This document shows positions 8,310 through 18,058 of a DNA stretch of 64,000 nucleotides, piece after piece. Made by a program: the position numbers and the translations under genes. Numbering within the stretch: the first letter of the stretch is position 1; every line of letters begins with the position of its first letter. Origin of the DNA: CAYSCX01 sp964429575 (lineage in GTDB: Bacteria; Desulfobacterota; Binatia; Binatales; Binataceae); NCBI GenBank assembly GCA_964429575.1, contig CAYSCX010000011.1:22357-86356 (forward strand), written 5' to 3'. The notes beneath the pieces are model-generated. The model worked only from the letters and a program-made list of their open reading frames with translations. It was not told the origin of the DNA and did no database searches.

Positions 8310-8960
8310 TCACTCCGACGGCTTCGGATCGGAAGGATCATCGCTCTGCCTGGCAGCAGCCGCGACATCGGGTGCGTCGCCGTCCGGTTCGCGCGGTAGC
8401 TCGCGGGCCTCTTCCGCTGCGCGTTGCAGCTCCTGGAAATCCTTCAGGTCAGGAAGGCTGTCGAGCTCCTTCAAGCCGAACGCCTCGAGAAATTCCGGCG
8501 TGGTCGCATAGATGATCGGACGCCCGGGTGCTTCCTTGCGGCCCGCGATGCGAACGAGGCGGCGGTCGAGCAGAGTGTCGAGCACCCCGCTCGAATCGAC
8601 ACCGCGCAGGTGTTCGATCTCGGGGCCGGTGATTGGCTGTCGATACGCGATTATCGCGAGCGTTTCTAGCAGCGGACGGCTAAGCCGGGGCGGTTTGGCG
8701 GCAAGCAGTTTTCGCACCTGTTGAGCGAACTCCTTGCGCGTCCGCAATTGATATCCACCGCTGACTTCCTCAAGCACCAGACCGCGTCCGCCCGCGGAAT
8801 ACTCCGACCCCATTCGGCTCAGCGCGGAGCGGATTTGATCGCGGGGCGCTTCCTGGATGGCATCTTCGAGGCGCGCGAGAGTAACCGGCTCGCCTGCCGC
8901 GAAGAGCAGACTCTCGAGAAGCGCCTTGAGTCGTTCGTCGTCCACGCGATGGCCCGTCAC
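8310..8960 (-). CDS. scpB: Segregation and condensation protein B
   Basis: The 216-residue protein has the two winged-helix domains of ScpB: LLESLLFAAGEPVT at the N-terminus, RGLVLEEVSGGYQLRT around residue 60, and LETLAIIAYRQPITGPEIEHLRG around residue 100, the strongest family signature. The acidic C-terminal tail of about 40 residues is typical. ScpB binds ScpA and SMC kleisin-type to condense and segregate chromosomes. The start is a GTG whose GTGA overlaps the scpA stop, so the two are translationally coupled. It is the last gene of the leftward dnaB-scpB operon. Confidence 0.95.
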   Translation of the reverse strand: MTGHRVDDERLKALLESLLFAAGEPVTLARLEDAIQEAPRDQIRSALSRMGSEYSAGGRGLVLEEVSGGYQLRTRKEFAQQVRKLLAAKPPRLSRPLLETLAIIAYRQPITGPEIEHLRGVDSSGVLDTLLDRRLVRIAGRKEAPGRPIIYATTPEFLEAFGLKELDSLPDLKDFQELQRAAEEARELPREPDGDAPDVAAAARQSDDPSDPKPSE

Positions 8961-9748
8961 GATCCGCTGGGAGTTTCGTCTGCGGCGATCGCGGGCGCCG
9001 TGCCGCGTTCAAGGAAGATCGGTCCGAAGCGTACTTCCTGGTACGCGACGACAGCTCCGCGCCTCAGCAATTCGAGCAGTCCAAGGAACGTCGCGACCAC
9101 CAGCGAACGATCGGTCATGTCGTCGAACAGCGAGAGGAAGTCGATGCGCCCGCGCGACTGGACCGCGGCGAGAATCCGCGGCAGGCATTCCGCGATCGAG
9201 ATGTCGCGTAGCACCAGGTCGCGCGGCGCCTTGTCCTTGAGGCGGCGCAGCACGCCGCTAATCGCCTCGATCAGATCGAAGACCGAGACCTTGAGCGGCC
9301 CCGATTCGACGCCGTCGGGGACCGGCTCGCCGGGGGTGGTGAAGACGTCGCGGCCGAGAATCGAGCGCGCGGCGAGCTTGTCGGCGGCCTCGCGGTAGCG
9401 TTGATATTCGAGCAGGCGCTCGATCAGGCCGCGCTTGAGCTCTTCGGACTCGTCGTCGTCGGCGCCCTCGGGGTGCGGCAGCAGCGAGTACGACTTGATG
9501 AGCAGCAGCGTCGCGGCCATCACCAGGTATTCGCCGGCGACGTCGAGGTTCAGCGCGTCGAGCAGCTCCAGGTAGGCGAGGTACTGCTCGGTGATTACCT
9601 TCGCCACAACGTCCTGCGGAGAAAGCTCGTTGCGCTTGACCAGATGGAGCAGCAGGTCGAGCGGACCTTCGTAGAAGTCCAGCCGGAAGCGCACACCGCC
9701 CGCCGCGCCCTGCGCGCCCTCGATCCGCACCGCCACTTCGTCGTTCAA
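8957..9748 (-). CDS. scpA: Segregation and condensation protein A (kleisin)
   Basis: The 263-residue protein begins, after a ~20-residue leader, with the ScpA signature FRLDFYEGPLDLLLHLVKRN, then YLVMAATLLLIKSYSLLP and a C-terminal winged helix around LLELLRRGAVVAYQ. It is the kleisin that bridges SMC heads. The apparent start is TTG at 9748, overlapping the TGA stop of the upstream protease gene; an in-frame GTG (Val residues 5 and 7) just downstream is an alternative. Coupling on both sides (protease upstream, scpB downstream) indicates a single transcript. Confidence 0.94.
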   Translation of the reverse strand: MNDEVAVRIEGAQGAAGGVRFRLDFYEGPLDLLLHLVKRNELSPQDVVAKVITEQYLAYLELLDALNLDVAGEYLVMAATLLLIKSYSLLPHPEGADDDESEELKRGLIERLLEYQRYREAADKLAARSILGRDVFTTPGEPVPDGVESGPLKVSVFDLIEAISGVLRRLKDKAPRDLVLRDISIAECLPRILAAVQSRGRIDFLSLFDDMTDRSLVVATFLGLLELLRRGAVVAYQEVRFGPIFLERGTAPAIAADETPSGS

Positions 9749-10392
9749 AGCAGCACCCCCGCGATGGCGTTCACGATGGGCCCGATAACGGCGCCCACGG
9801 TTCCCGTGTACAGCAGAAATATCAATATCAGAAATCCGTACGGCTCAAGCCTCGCGTAGGTGCGAGCCGCCGGGAGCGGCAGCAGCCCCGCGATGACGCG
9901 GCCGCCGTCGAGAGGGAGCAACGGGAAGAGGTTGAACACGGCGAGCACGATGTTGATGACCACCGAGGCGCGCAACATGAAGATGAGCGGCAGCGCGACC
10001 ATCGTGCCCCATTCACCCGCTGCATACGGCATCAGCGCGTGCATCCCGATTGCGCTCGCGACGGCGAGCACGAGGTTGGTCAGCGGCCCGACCGCGGCGA
10101 CCATCATCATGCCGGTGCGGCCGTTGCGCAGCGCTGAGAAGTCCACCGGGACCGGTCGCGCATAACCAAATACGGGCAGATTCATGAAGAGCAGGAACAC
10201 CGGAAGGATGATGGTGCCCAATGGGTCGATGTGCGGGAGCGGATTGAGCGTGAGACGGCCAGCGCGCTTGGCGGTGTCGTCGCCGAGGCGGTAGGCCACG
10301 ACGCCGTGCATCACTTCGTGCAGAATGATCGCCATCAGGATCGGCAACGCCCAAATTGAAACCTGCACGATGAACTGCGCGGGATCGGTCAC
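9745..10392 (-). CDS. Site-2 protease family (M50) membrane metalloprotease
   Basis: From the GTG at 10392 the product is about 215 residues with five or so hydrophobic segments. The zinc site HEVMH lies at about residues 25-29 in the first membrane helix, and LFPLLPLDGGRVIAGLLP near residue 150 carries the second metal-binding Asp motif of the family. The lack of PDZ domains places it with the compact M50 type often found between xerD and trpS/scpA in deltaproteobacterial genomes, not with RseP. An open frame extends upstream over xerD, but that part is a shadow. The start has GAGG about 11 bases upstream; the substrate is unknown. Confidence 0.88.
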   Translation of the reverse strand: MTDPAQFIVQVSIWALPILMAIILHEVMHGVVAYRLGDDTAKRAGRLTLNPLPHIDPLGTIILPVFLLFMNLPVFGYARPVPVDFSALRNGRTGMMMVAAVGPLTNLVLAVASAIGMHALMPYAAGEWGTMVALPLIFMLRASVVINIVLAVFNLFPLLPLDGGRVIAGLLPLPAARTYARLEPYGFLILIFLLYTGTVGAVIGPIVNAIAGVLL

Positions 10393-10411
10393 GTCGCGGG
10401 GTGCCTCAACC

Positions 10412-11368
10412 TCATCCAACCTTCTCGCGCGTCGCGCGCGGATGGTAGGTCCTGTGCACCTTGCGGAGATGGCTTCGCGACAGATGCGTGTAGATTTGGG
10501 TGGTCGCGATGTTGCTGTGGCCCAGCATCTCCTGCACTGCGCGAAGGTCTGCGCCGCCCTCGAGCAGGTGCGTCGCAAAACAATGGCGGAGCGTGTGCGG
10601 CGTCACCCACGAGAGCCGCGGGTCGTAGGCGGCCCAGCCCTTGAGCGCCTTGAAGAATCCTTGGCGCGTCATCGCACGTCCCAGCCGCGTGACGAAAACC
10701 GACTGCGACGGACGCACGCGGCGTCGGGCGCCGTTGGCGCCGCTGCGCGCGTCGCGCTCCGCGCGCGCGCGCGCGGCAAGGTAATGGCGGATCGCTTTGG
10801 CGGCCTGCTTGCCCATCGGCACCATCCGTTCCTTGCCGCCCTTGCCCATCACGACCACTACGCGCGCGTCGAGGTTCACCTGCTGGCGGTCGAGCTTCAC
10901 CAGCTCCGACACGCGCAGGCCGCATCCGTACGCGAGTTCGAGCATCGCGCGGTCGCGAAGGCCGCGGAGCTCCCTTACATCGATTGCCGCAAGGAGCGCT
11001 TCAATATCTCGGCCCGACAAAGTTCGAGGGAGCCTTCGCGGCTGCGGGCGCAGCTTTACAGCGGGCGCAGGATCACGCGGGATGATCCCGCGCTCAACCA
11101 GATGCCGCGCGAGCCCTCGAAGGCTCGAGAGCCGACGGCGCTGGCTGGAGACCGCAAGCCCCCGCTCGCCGAGATCTTGCAGGTACGCGGTGAGAGCGGC
11201 GCCGTCGAACGCCTTGGGAGCGAGGCGGCGCGCCAGGCAGAACTCCTGAAAGTCGCGGAGATCGCGCGCGTACGCGTCGAGCGAGTTGCGGCTCAACCCG
11301 CGCTCGACGGCCTGGCGCACCAGGTGGCCGTCGATGAGCAAATCCCAATTCGCGGGTGGCGCGCTCAC
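10412..11368 (-). CDS. xerD: Tyrosine recombinase XerD/XerC-like
   Basis: The 318-residue protein has the SAM-like N-terminal core-binding domain (residues ~10-95) and the catalytic domain with all expected residues: Arg152 in GCGLRVSEL, Lys in GKGGKER (175-181), His258 and Arg261 in TPHTLRH, His284 in GHSNIATTQIYTH and Tyr293. A basic insert of about 20 residues (200-220) sits before the second half of the active site. Xer recombinases resolve chromosome dimers at dif with FtsK. The GTG start overlaps the glnD stop (GTGA). XerC versus XerD cannot be settled by eye; the place next to glnD and scpA fits the deltaproteobacterial XerD. Confidence 0.92.
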   Translation of the reverse strand: MSAPPANWDLLIDGHLVRQAVERGLSRNSLDAYARDLRDFQEFCLARRLAPKAFDGAALTAYLQDLGERGLAVSSQRRRLSSLRGLARHLVERGIIPRDPAPAVKLRPQPRRLPRTLSGRDIEALLAAIDVRELRGLRDRAMLELAYGCGLRVSELVKLDRQQVNLDARVVVVMGKGGKERMVPMGKQAAKAIRHYLAARARAERDARSGANGARRRVRPSQSVFVTRLGRAMTRQGFFKALKGWAAYDPRLSWVTPHTLRHCFATHLLEGGADLRAVQEMLGHSNIATTQIYTHLSRSHLRKVHRTYHPRATREKVG

Positions 11369-14118
11369 GCAGCCCGGCCTTGCGCCGGATGCTCGGCGAG
11401 GCGCGCAAGCAGCGTGTCGCGCAGTTCACGCATCTTCGCAACATCCGCCAGCTTTTGGCCCTCACGATCGCTAACGTAGAACACGTCGAGCGCCTGGTCG
11501 GCGTTGGTCGAGATACGCGCGAAGTGGATCAGCAGGCCGAGCTTGAACAAAGTGTGAGTCACCGCGAAGAGCAAGCCGACGCGATCCTGAGTGAACACAT
11601 CGATCACGGTGAACTGTTCGGAGCTGCGATTGTCCACGGTGACCTCGGTGGGCACCCGGCGGACGAACTTCTTGCGCGCATGTTGGTCGTGGTGCGCCGC
11701 CGCGACCAGCTCCGCGATGTCCTGCTCGCCGATGATGACGCGTTCAAGATCGCGCTCGACCCGCTGCCAGCGGTCCGCCTCCATCGCCATCGCCACGCCG
11801 CCGCCTTGATGCGAGACGCGAAATACGTCGAGCGCTACGCCGTTGCTGCGGGTGGTGATGCGCGCGGAGAGGATATTGAGGTTGTTGGCGGTGAGAGCGC
11901 CGGCGATCATCGAGAACAGCCCCGGCTGATCGTGCGCGACGATTACGAACTCGGTGAATTCGCGATCGGGAAAGTGGCGGTAGCGGCAGACTAGCGGGCG
12001 GTCGGCGAGATTTCGCATCAGCTCGAAATGCATCGCCATGTCCGCTTCGGGCACGGTCAGGAAGTAGCGATTCGGCATGCCGGCGAGAAATGCGTTCAGT
12101 TCGGCGTGCGGCGCGCCCGCACGCATTAGCTGCTCCTCGACGCCCGCTTTGACGGTTGCGAGCCGCCGCGCGGGATCGACCGCCTCGCGATCACCCTCCT
12201 CGAGCAGGCGCAGGGCCTGCAAGTACAGATCGCTGAGCAGCATGTCTCGCCAGTTGTTGTAAACGTTGGGCGCGACCGCGCGCATGTCCGCGAACGTCAA
12301 AAGATAGAGCGCCTTTAGCCGCTCGATCGAGCCGGCCTGACGGGTGAACTCGGCAACCGTCTGCGCGTCTTCGAGGTCGCCCTTTTGCGCAACCTGCGAC
12401 ATCAAGAGGTGATTGCGGACCAGGAACACCACCAAGTCGACTTCTTCGCCGTCGAGCCCGATTCGGCGCGCGACCTCAGCCGTCAAGAGTGCGCCGCGCT
12501 CGTGATGGTCGTGGCCGTGACCCTTGCCGATGTCGTGCAGCAGCAGCGCGAGAAAAACCAGCGGCATGCAGTCGAGCTCGCGCGCAACTTCGGTCAGGAG
12601 CGGGTGACTTTCCTTGAAGTCTCCCGCGCGGAGCTTCTCCAGCTCGCGAACCGCGACCAGCGAATGACGATCTACGGTATAGATATGGTAGAGGTCGTGC
12701 AGGACCCGCGCGTAGAGATTCCCGAACTCAGGAATTATTGCGCCGAGAACACCCGCGCGATGCATCGACTCCAGCGTGTCGCCGACGCGTTGGCGTCCCG
12801 AGAGCACCTGCATCAGAGCCGCACCGATTCGCGGATCGCGCCTCAACGCGTCGTCGATTCGCCACAGGTTGTCGCGGACGAGTTGATAGGCACTGCCGGA
12901 CAGTTCGACGCCGTGCGCCTGGCAATCAGCGAAGATGGTTACGAGATTGACCGGGTTGTGCTCAAAGAAGTCCGCCTCGCTGATGTTGAGGTGGCCGCGG
13001 TGAATCAGCACTCCAGGGCGAATCTGGCGCGTCGGACCGGCGCGAAGATAACGTCCCTCGGCTGCGCCCTCGATGACGCGAGCAATTAATCCTTCCGCGA
13101 AGCGATGAATCGTGCTCGCGTGCTGGTAGTACGCGCGCATCAGCAATCCGCCCGCGGTCTGTCCGTCGCTCGCCTCGAAACCCAACATAGGCGCGATGCG
13201 GTCCTGGAACTCGAACGTCAACTGATCGAAGTGGCGGCCGGTCAGAAAGTGCAGAGTGTTGCGGACCCGCCAGAGAAAGCCGCGCGCCTCGATCACCTCG
13301 CGTAGTTCGCCTTCGCTGATAACGGCTTTCTGCACCAATTCTTCGAGCGAGTGAACCTTGTATTTGACCGTTGCGAGCCACAGCGCCGTGTGCAGGTCGC
13401 GCAGACCGCCCTCGCCTTCCTTGATCTGCGGCTCGAGCAGATAGATCGAATCTCCGTACTGCGCGCGGCGCTCGCGGCTTTCCTCGAGCTTGGCTTTGAA
13501 GAAGCGCGATTGGTTTCGGTTGAGTACGTCGCTCACCAGGACCGCGTCGAGTGCGTCGAAGATCGGACGGTCGCCGGCAAGGAATCGCACATCGAGCAGC
13601 GCGGTCTTTTCCTTGAGGTCGGCGTTCGCCATGCGCACGCACTCTTTGGCCGTGCGCATAGCGTGACCGACCGTCATGCCGGCGTCCCACAGAGCGTGGA
13701 GAATGACCTCGGTGACGATCTCGACGTAGGGACCGCGCTTGTAGTCGTAGAGGAACAACAAATCCACGTCGGACTGCGGATTCAGTTCTGCGCGCCCGTA
13801 GCCGCCGCGCGCGGCGATCGCGATCCGCTGGTTCAGCTTTGGAAAGCGCCGCGCGTGCTCTGCCTCGGCGAAGCGAAAGAGCGCGCGCATGAGGTCGTCC
13901 ACCGCGGTGGTGAACGCGGCAACGATCTCAGAGCCGCTTGCGCCGGCGAGGCTGCGCTGCGCCAACTCCTCGCGCACGGACTCGAGATAGGTCCTCGCGA
14001 CGCGGCCGGCGCCGTGCGCGGCATCGAACGCGGCGGCCAGCGCGTGCTCGCCGCGCAGCGGGCGTTCGGCGCCGGTCGTGGTGGCGGTGGCGAGTTCCGC
14101 GCCGGTAAGTGCGCTCAC
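11365..14118 (-). CDS. glnD: Bifunctional uridylyltransferase / uridylyl-removing enzyme
   Basis: From the GTG at 14118 the product is 917 residues, the normal GlnD length. The nucleotidyltransferase motif RGGYGRAELNPQSDVDLL begins near residue 104. A GlnD linker with KEGEGGLRDLHT follows near 230, then an HD domain with LLLHDIGKGHGHDH near residue 510, and two C-terminal ACT domains (HDQPGLFSMIAGAL and TQDRVGLLFAVTHTL). GlnD uridylylates and de-uridylylates PII in response to glutamine. The start overlaps the amidase stop (GTGA) and the stop overlaps xerD. An upstream extension of the frame into the amidase gene is a shadow. No glnB is in the window. Confidence 0.95.
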   Translation of the reverse strand: MSALTGAELATATTTGAERPLRGEHALAAAFDAAHGAGRVARTYLESVREELAQRSLAGASGSEIVAAFTTAVDDLMRALFRFAEAEHARRFPKLNQRIAIAARGGYGRAELNPQSDVDLLFLYDYKRGPYVEIVTEVILHALWDAGMTVGHAMRTAKECVRMANADLKEKTALLDVRFLAGDRPIFDALDAVLVSDVLNRNQSRFFKAKLEESRERRAQYGDSIYLLEPQIKEGEGGLRDLHTALWLATVKYKVHSLEELVQKAVISEGELREVIEARGFLWRVRNTLHFLTGRHFDQLTFEFQDRIAPMLGFEASDGQTAGGLLMRAYYQHASTIHRFAEGLIARVIEGAAEGRYLRAGPTRQIRPGVLIHRGHLNISEADFFEHNPVNLVTIFADCQAHGVELSGSAYQLVRDNLWRIDDALRRDPRIGAALMQVLSGRQRVGDTLESMHRAGVLGAIIPEFGNLYARVLHDLYHIYTVDRHSLVAVRELEKLRAGDFKESHPLLTEVARELDCMPLVFLALLLHDIGKGHGHDHHERGALLTAEVARRIGLDGEEVDLVVFLVRNHLLMSQVAQKGDLEDAQTVAEFTRQAGSIERLKALYLLTFADMRAVAPNVYNNWRDMLLSDLYLQALRLLEEGDREAVDPARRLATVKAGVEEQLMRAGAPHAELNAFLAGMPNRYFLTVPEADMAMHFELMRNLADRPLVCRYRHFPDREFTEFVIVAHDQPGLFSMIAGALTANNLNILSARITTRSNGVALDVFRVSHQGGGVAMAMEADRWQRVERDLERVIIGEQDIAELVAAAHHDQHARKKFVRRVPTEVTVDNRSSEQFTVIDVFTQDRVGLLFAVTHTLFKLGLLIHFARISTNADQALDVFYVSDREGQKLADVAKMRELRDTLLARLAEHPAQGRAA

Positions 14119-15377
14119 AGATTTCCCACTGCCGCGTCTTCGTTGAAGTAGTGAATCACCGCGTTGGCGATGCCGCGCGCAACGGCAGCCTGATACGCAG
14201 GCGAAGCCAGCCGGAGGGCCTCCCCGCGATTGGAAAGAAAACCGCACTCGACCAGCACGGCCGGCATGTGTGCGCCGACCAGGACCCAAAACGGCCCCAT
14301 CTTCGCGCCGAGCGCGTTCACGTTAAGTCCAAGTCCCGCATTGAGTTCGGCGGCAGTCTGCGCGTCGATCATGCGTGCGAGTGCAGCCGCCTCTCCCGCC
14401 TTATACTGCTGGCGCAGATCGCTCAGAATGTAGTTTAGGTTGGCCTCCTCGGGCGCGCCATAGCTTGCGCCGCCGCTGCGGTTCTCCACGCGTGCGAGCC
14501 GGATGGCCGCACGATCGGTTGTGTTGTTGAGGTAGTAGGTTTCGATGCCGGTTGTCGCGAGATTCGGGCTCGAGTTCAAGTGTATCGAGACAAACAGATC
14601 GGCGCGCGCGCGGTTTGCAATCAGCGTGCGGTTGGGCAGCGCGATGAAGACGTCGGAATCGCGCGTCAGTTCCGCGCGAGCGCCGTGCGCGCGAAGGTCG
14701 CCGCGAAGCCGGCGCGCGATTTGAAGCGCGACGTCCTTCTCAGCGAGTCCCGAGGCGGCGACGGCGCCGGGGTCGTAGCCGCCATGGCCGGGGTCGATGA
14801 TCACGAGCGGGCGGCTCCGTTCGGCGGGCGGAACGTACGCAACCACTGCGTCGCTCGGCGGTTCGCTCGCCGGCGCTGCCGGGGCTGGCACGGTGAGATG
14901 CTTGCGGCCATCACCGTCGGGGCGCGGCCGGCGATCCTCGGCGCGGACCAGCAGCGGTTGCGCGAAGTTCGGCGCGGCGCCGGCGGGCGCGACCCGCAAC
15001 ACAATTCGTGTTCCGAGCCGCGCTATCGCGTAGTCGGTCTTGCCGGCGATTTCGATCGTGATGCGCGCGCGATCCTTGCCAAGATCGACGGCTCGCACCG
15101 CGACGACCGGCGGTTTCTCGCGGCCGAACAGCGGGCGCGGCGGAATCTCGACGCGCGCGCGTTCGAGATCGATTCTAAGTTCGTTGCCGTTGGCGGCGAG
15201 CTTGAACCGCGGAGCAGAGCCGCGAAACTCGAAGCTCAGCTCCACCACCTTGCCGCGCTCGGTCAGGGCGACGCCGTCCATCACCGCGCCACGCGCGAAC
15301 TGCGGCGTCGCGCCAAGCGCGAGTGCACCCAGAAGGATTGCAGCAGCCGCGCCTGTCACCACACCACCTTGCCGCAT
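14115..15377 (-). CDS. N-acetylmuramoyl-L-alanine amidase with AMIN-like domain
   Basis: The 420-residue protein has an N-terminal hydrophobic stretch (about residues 8-28) that looks like a signal peptide, an AMIN-like domain (residues ~45-130), a Pro/Ala-rich linker, and a C-terminal Amidase_3 zinc domain starting near residue 190 at VIIDPGHGGYDPGAV. Other zinc/catalytic features are EKDVALQIARRL, SIHLNSSPN and VLVECGFLSN, where the Glu is catalytic. It cleaves the peptide from muramic acid during septum splitting in the periplasm, like AmiC. It sits 31 bases after mutS and overlaps glnD by 4 bases. Confidence 0.93.
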   Translation of the reverse strand: MRQGGVVTGAAAAILLGALALGATPQFARGAVMDGVALTERGKVVELSFEFRGSAPRFKLAANGNELRIDLERARVEIPPRPLFGREKPPVVAVRAVDLGKDRARITIEIAGKTDYAIARLGTRIVLRVAPAGAAPNFAQPLLVRAEDRRPRPDGDGRKHLTVPAPAAPASEPPSDAVVAYVPPAERSRPLVIIDPGHGGYDPGAVAASGLAEKDVALQIARRLRGDLRAHGARAELTRDSDVFIALPNRTLIANRARADLFVSIHLNSSPNLATTGIETYYLNNTTDRAAIRLARVENRSGGASYGAPEEANLNYILSDLRQQYKAGEAAALARMIDAQTAAELNAGLGLNVNALGAKMGPFWVLVGAHMPAVLVECGFLSNRGEALRLASPAYQAAVARGIANAVIHYFNEDAAVGNL

Positions 15378-15408
15378 CGCCGAGATTGTGCGGGCGCTCG
15401 CGGCGCGG

Positions 15409-17991
15409 TCAGCTCCCTGGACGGCGGAGCCGTGAGGTAATCTCGGCGAGCTTCGCGAATGCGTCGAGCGGCGTCATCCGTTCGACGTCGAGCGCACGGA
15501 TCTCATCGAGCACGCGATCTTCGCCGCGCGTGAACAGACTCATCTGCGCCGCCGCAGTTCTTTCATCTCGACGATGTGCGATGCGCGCAAGACCGGCTTC
15601 ATCGAGTTCGCCCTGTTCGAGGTTGGTCAGGATTTCGCGCGCGCGTCCTATGATTGTTTCGGGCAGGCCCGCGAGCCGCGCGACTTCGATCCCGTAGCTG
15701 CGTGATGCCGGTTGCTCGACGACCCGCCGCAGGAACAGCACCTCACCGCCCCACTCCCGCACCGCCATGCTGAGATTCTTTACTCTGGGGCGTTCACGCG
15801 CAAGGTCGGTTAATTCGTGGAAATGGGTTGCGAAGAGTACTTTCGCGCGCGACTGGTCGTGCAGGTGCTCCGCCACCGCCCACGCGATCGCCAGACCGTC
15901 AAACGTGCTGGTGCCGCGGCCTACTTCATCGAGCAGAAGGAGACTCCGCCCGGTCAGGTCGCGAAGCAGCCGCGCCGTTTCGCTCATCTCCACCATGAAG
16001 GTTGATTCACCGCGTCGCAGCTCATCGCGCGCGCCGATGCGCGTGAGAACGCAGTCGACGACTCCCACAGTTGCTTCTGAAGCCGGTACGAAGCTGCCCA
16101 GCTGCGCCATGATCACAATGAGCGCGACCTGCCGGAGATAGGTTGATTTGCCGGCCATGTTGGGGCCGGTGATCAGCAGGAGCTGGCGCGAGTCGGGATC
16201 GGCGTCGAGATCATTGGGCACAAACTCCCCGGGGCGCATCGACGCCTCAAGCACCGGATGGCGCCCGTCACGGATCGCGATGCGAAGGGCTGAGTTGATG
16301 GCCGGGCGCACGTAACCGCGCCGGCGCGCGACCCTGGCGAGCGACGTGATCGCGTCGAACTCGCCGACCGCGCGCGCGGTGTCGAGAATCGCCCGGGCGT
16401 GCGCCTGCAGATCGCGCAGCAACTTGGCGAACAGTTGCAGCTCGAGTTCCCTGAGTCCCGACTCCGCGCTCAAGATCTTGCGCTCAAGTTCCTTGAGACC
16501 CGGGGTAGTGAAACGCTCCGCACCCACCAAGGTCTGCTTGCGCTCGTAATCGGCGGGCACGCGGTCCAGATTCGGCTTGGTGACCTCGATGTAATAGCCG
16601 AAGATCTGGTTGTAGCGGACCTTGAGCGACGGAATTTTCGCGCGTTGGCGCTCGGCCGCCTCCAGGCGCGCGATGACGTCGCGGGCTCCGGATGCGAGCG
16701 TGCGCAGTTCATCGGCCTCCGGATTGAAGCCCGCGCGAATAACATTGCCGTCGCGAGCATTGATCGGAGGCTCATCACAAATGGTTGCGCGGATTCGCTC
16801 CGCGAGTCCCTCGAGTGACACCATGCGCGTCGCGAGGTTGCGAAGCAGCGCGCTCTTTCGCTCGCCGAGCGCGACGTGCACCAGCTCCGCCGCATCGAGC
16901 GCGTCCGCGAGCCGCAGACAATCGCGCGGCGATGCGCGCAGCGCGCCGATGCGACCAGCGAGCCGTTCGAGATCCCCGATACGCTTGAGCGCCTCCGCGA
17001 CCGGGCCACCGAGGTCGGATTCATAAAGCTCCTCGACGGCATCGTGACGTGCGCTGATTTCGTCGATCGTCAGCAGCGGACTGACGATCCAGCTCGCGAG
17101 CATGCGACCGCCGATCGGAGTCGCGGTCTCGTCCAGCACGGAAAGTAGCGAGCCCTTGCGGGCGCCATCGGTGGAAACGACCAGCTCGAGATGACGCCGG
17201 CTGGTCTCGTCGACGAGCATGTACTCGGCGGCGTGGTATAGCTCGGGCGGGCGAACGTGAGCCAGGTGTTGGCCGAAGTTCCGCTCGGCGTAATCGAGAG
17301 CGGCGCCCGCCGCGGCGATGATTGCGGCATCTGCGAGATCGCCGACCGCGGCGCCGAAGCGCGCGTCGAACGCGCGGCGCGAACCGTCGGCATCGAAGAG
17401 CGCGGCATCGACGACGGTCGCCGGAATCTCAAGATTCGCAAGTACAGCTTCAACTTTTTCATCGCCGCCACGGGCCAGAATTTCGCGCGGTGAGAGGCGT
17501 AGCAGCTCCTCGCGGAGACTCAACGACGACGATACGCGCGTGGTGAGGAACTCGCCGGTGGTCACCTCAAGGGCAGCCAGCGCGAAGCCGCCGTCTGCGC
17601 TGATCACCGCGGCGAGAAAACTCTTCTCGTCGGAGGCGAGAACCGTCTCCTCACCAACCGTGCCCGGCGTGATCACGCGGACGATTTCGCGCGGCATGAG
17701 CCGGCGTCCGTCGGTGGGCGCTCCGGCCTGCTCGCAGATGGCAACCTTGTAGCCCGCCCTCAGGAGCTTGGCGATATATGACTCAGCCGCGTGATACGGC
17801 ACTCCGCAGAGCGGGACGCCTTCCTTGGAGCGGGAGGTAAGCTGGATATCGAGGACGCGCGCGCCGATCTCGGCGTCCTCAAAGAACATCTCGTAAAAGT
17901 CGCCGAGGCGAAAGAACAGGATCGCGTCAGGGACTTTCTGCTTGACGCCCAAGTACTGGGCGATGATCGGAGTGTGTTTTACCGCCGCCAC
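15409..17991 (-). CDS. mutS: DNA mismatch repair protein MutS
   Basis: The start is placed at GTG 17991, giving 860 residues and the usual N-terminus: HTPIIAQYLGVKQ followed by LFFRLGDFYEMFFEDA, whose Phe-x-Glu contacts the mismatch. The ATPase has Walker A TGPNMAGKST near residue 608 and DEVGRGTSTFDG near residue 690. A frame open further upstream overlaps dnaB and lacks family similarity, so it is excluded. MutS recognises mispairs and recruits MutL; no mutL lies nearby. The gap to dnaB is 67 bases and no strong Shine-Dalgarno is seen, so the exact start is not certain. Confidence 0.95.
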   Translation of the reverse strand: MAAVKHTPIIAQYLGVKQKVPDAILFFRLGDFYEMFFEDAEIGARVLDIQLTSRSKEGVPLCGVPYHAAESYIAKLLRAGYKVAICEQAGAPTDGRRLMPREIVRVITPGTVGEETVLASDEKSFLAAVISADGGFALAALEVTTGEFLTTRVSSSLSLREELLRLSPREILARGGDEKVEAVLANLEIPATVVDAALFDADGSRRAFDARFGAAVGDLADAAIIAAAGAALDYAERNFGQHLAHVRPPELYHAAEYMLVDETSRRHLELVVSTDGARKGSLLSVLDETATPIGGRMLASWIVSPLLTIDEISARHDAVEELYESDLGGPVAEALKRIGDLERLAGRIGALRASPRDCLRLADALDAAELVHVALGERKSALLRNLATRMVSLEGLAERIRATICDEPPINARDGNVIRAGFNPEADELRTLASGARDVIARLEAAERQRAKIPSLKVRYNQIFGYYIEVTKPNLDRVPADYERKQTLVGAERFTTPGLKELERKILSAESGLRELELQLFAKLLRDLQAHARAILDTARAVGEFDAITSLARVARRRGYVRPAINSALRIAIRDGRHPVLEASMRPGEFVPNDLDADPDSRQLLLITGPNMAGKSTYLRQVALIVIMAQLGSFVPASEATVGVVDCVLTRIGARDELRRGESTFMVEMSETARLLRDLTGRSLLLLDEVGRGTSTFDGLAIAWAVAEHLHDQSRAKVLFATHFHELTDLARERPRVKNLSMAVREWGGEVLFLRRVVEQPASRSYGIEVARLAGLPETIIGRAREILTNLEQGELDEAGLARIAHRRDERTAAAQMSLFTRGEDRVLDEIRALDVERMTPLDAFAKLAEITSRLRRPGS

Positions 17992-18058
17992 GTCGAGGCA
18001 GAGGATATCTGCGCGGTCGGTCGCGCGCAAAATCGCCGTCCGCCGCGCACCCGACCCG

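Noticed and set aside
10393..10578. N-terminal extension of the M50 protease frame
   Set aside because: The added residues overlap xerD and are Arg/Cys/Ser-rich with no hydrophobicity; the GTG at 10392 gives a normal short N-terminus.
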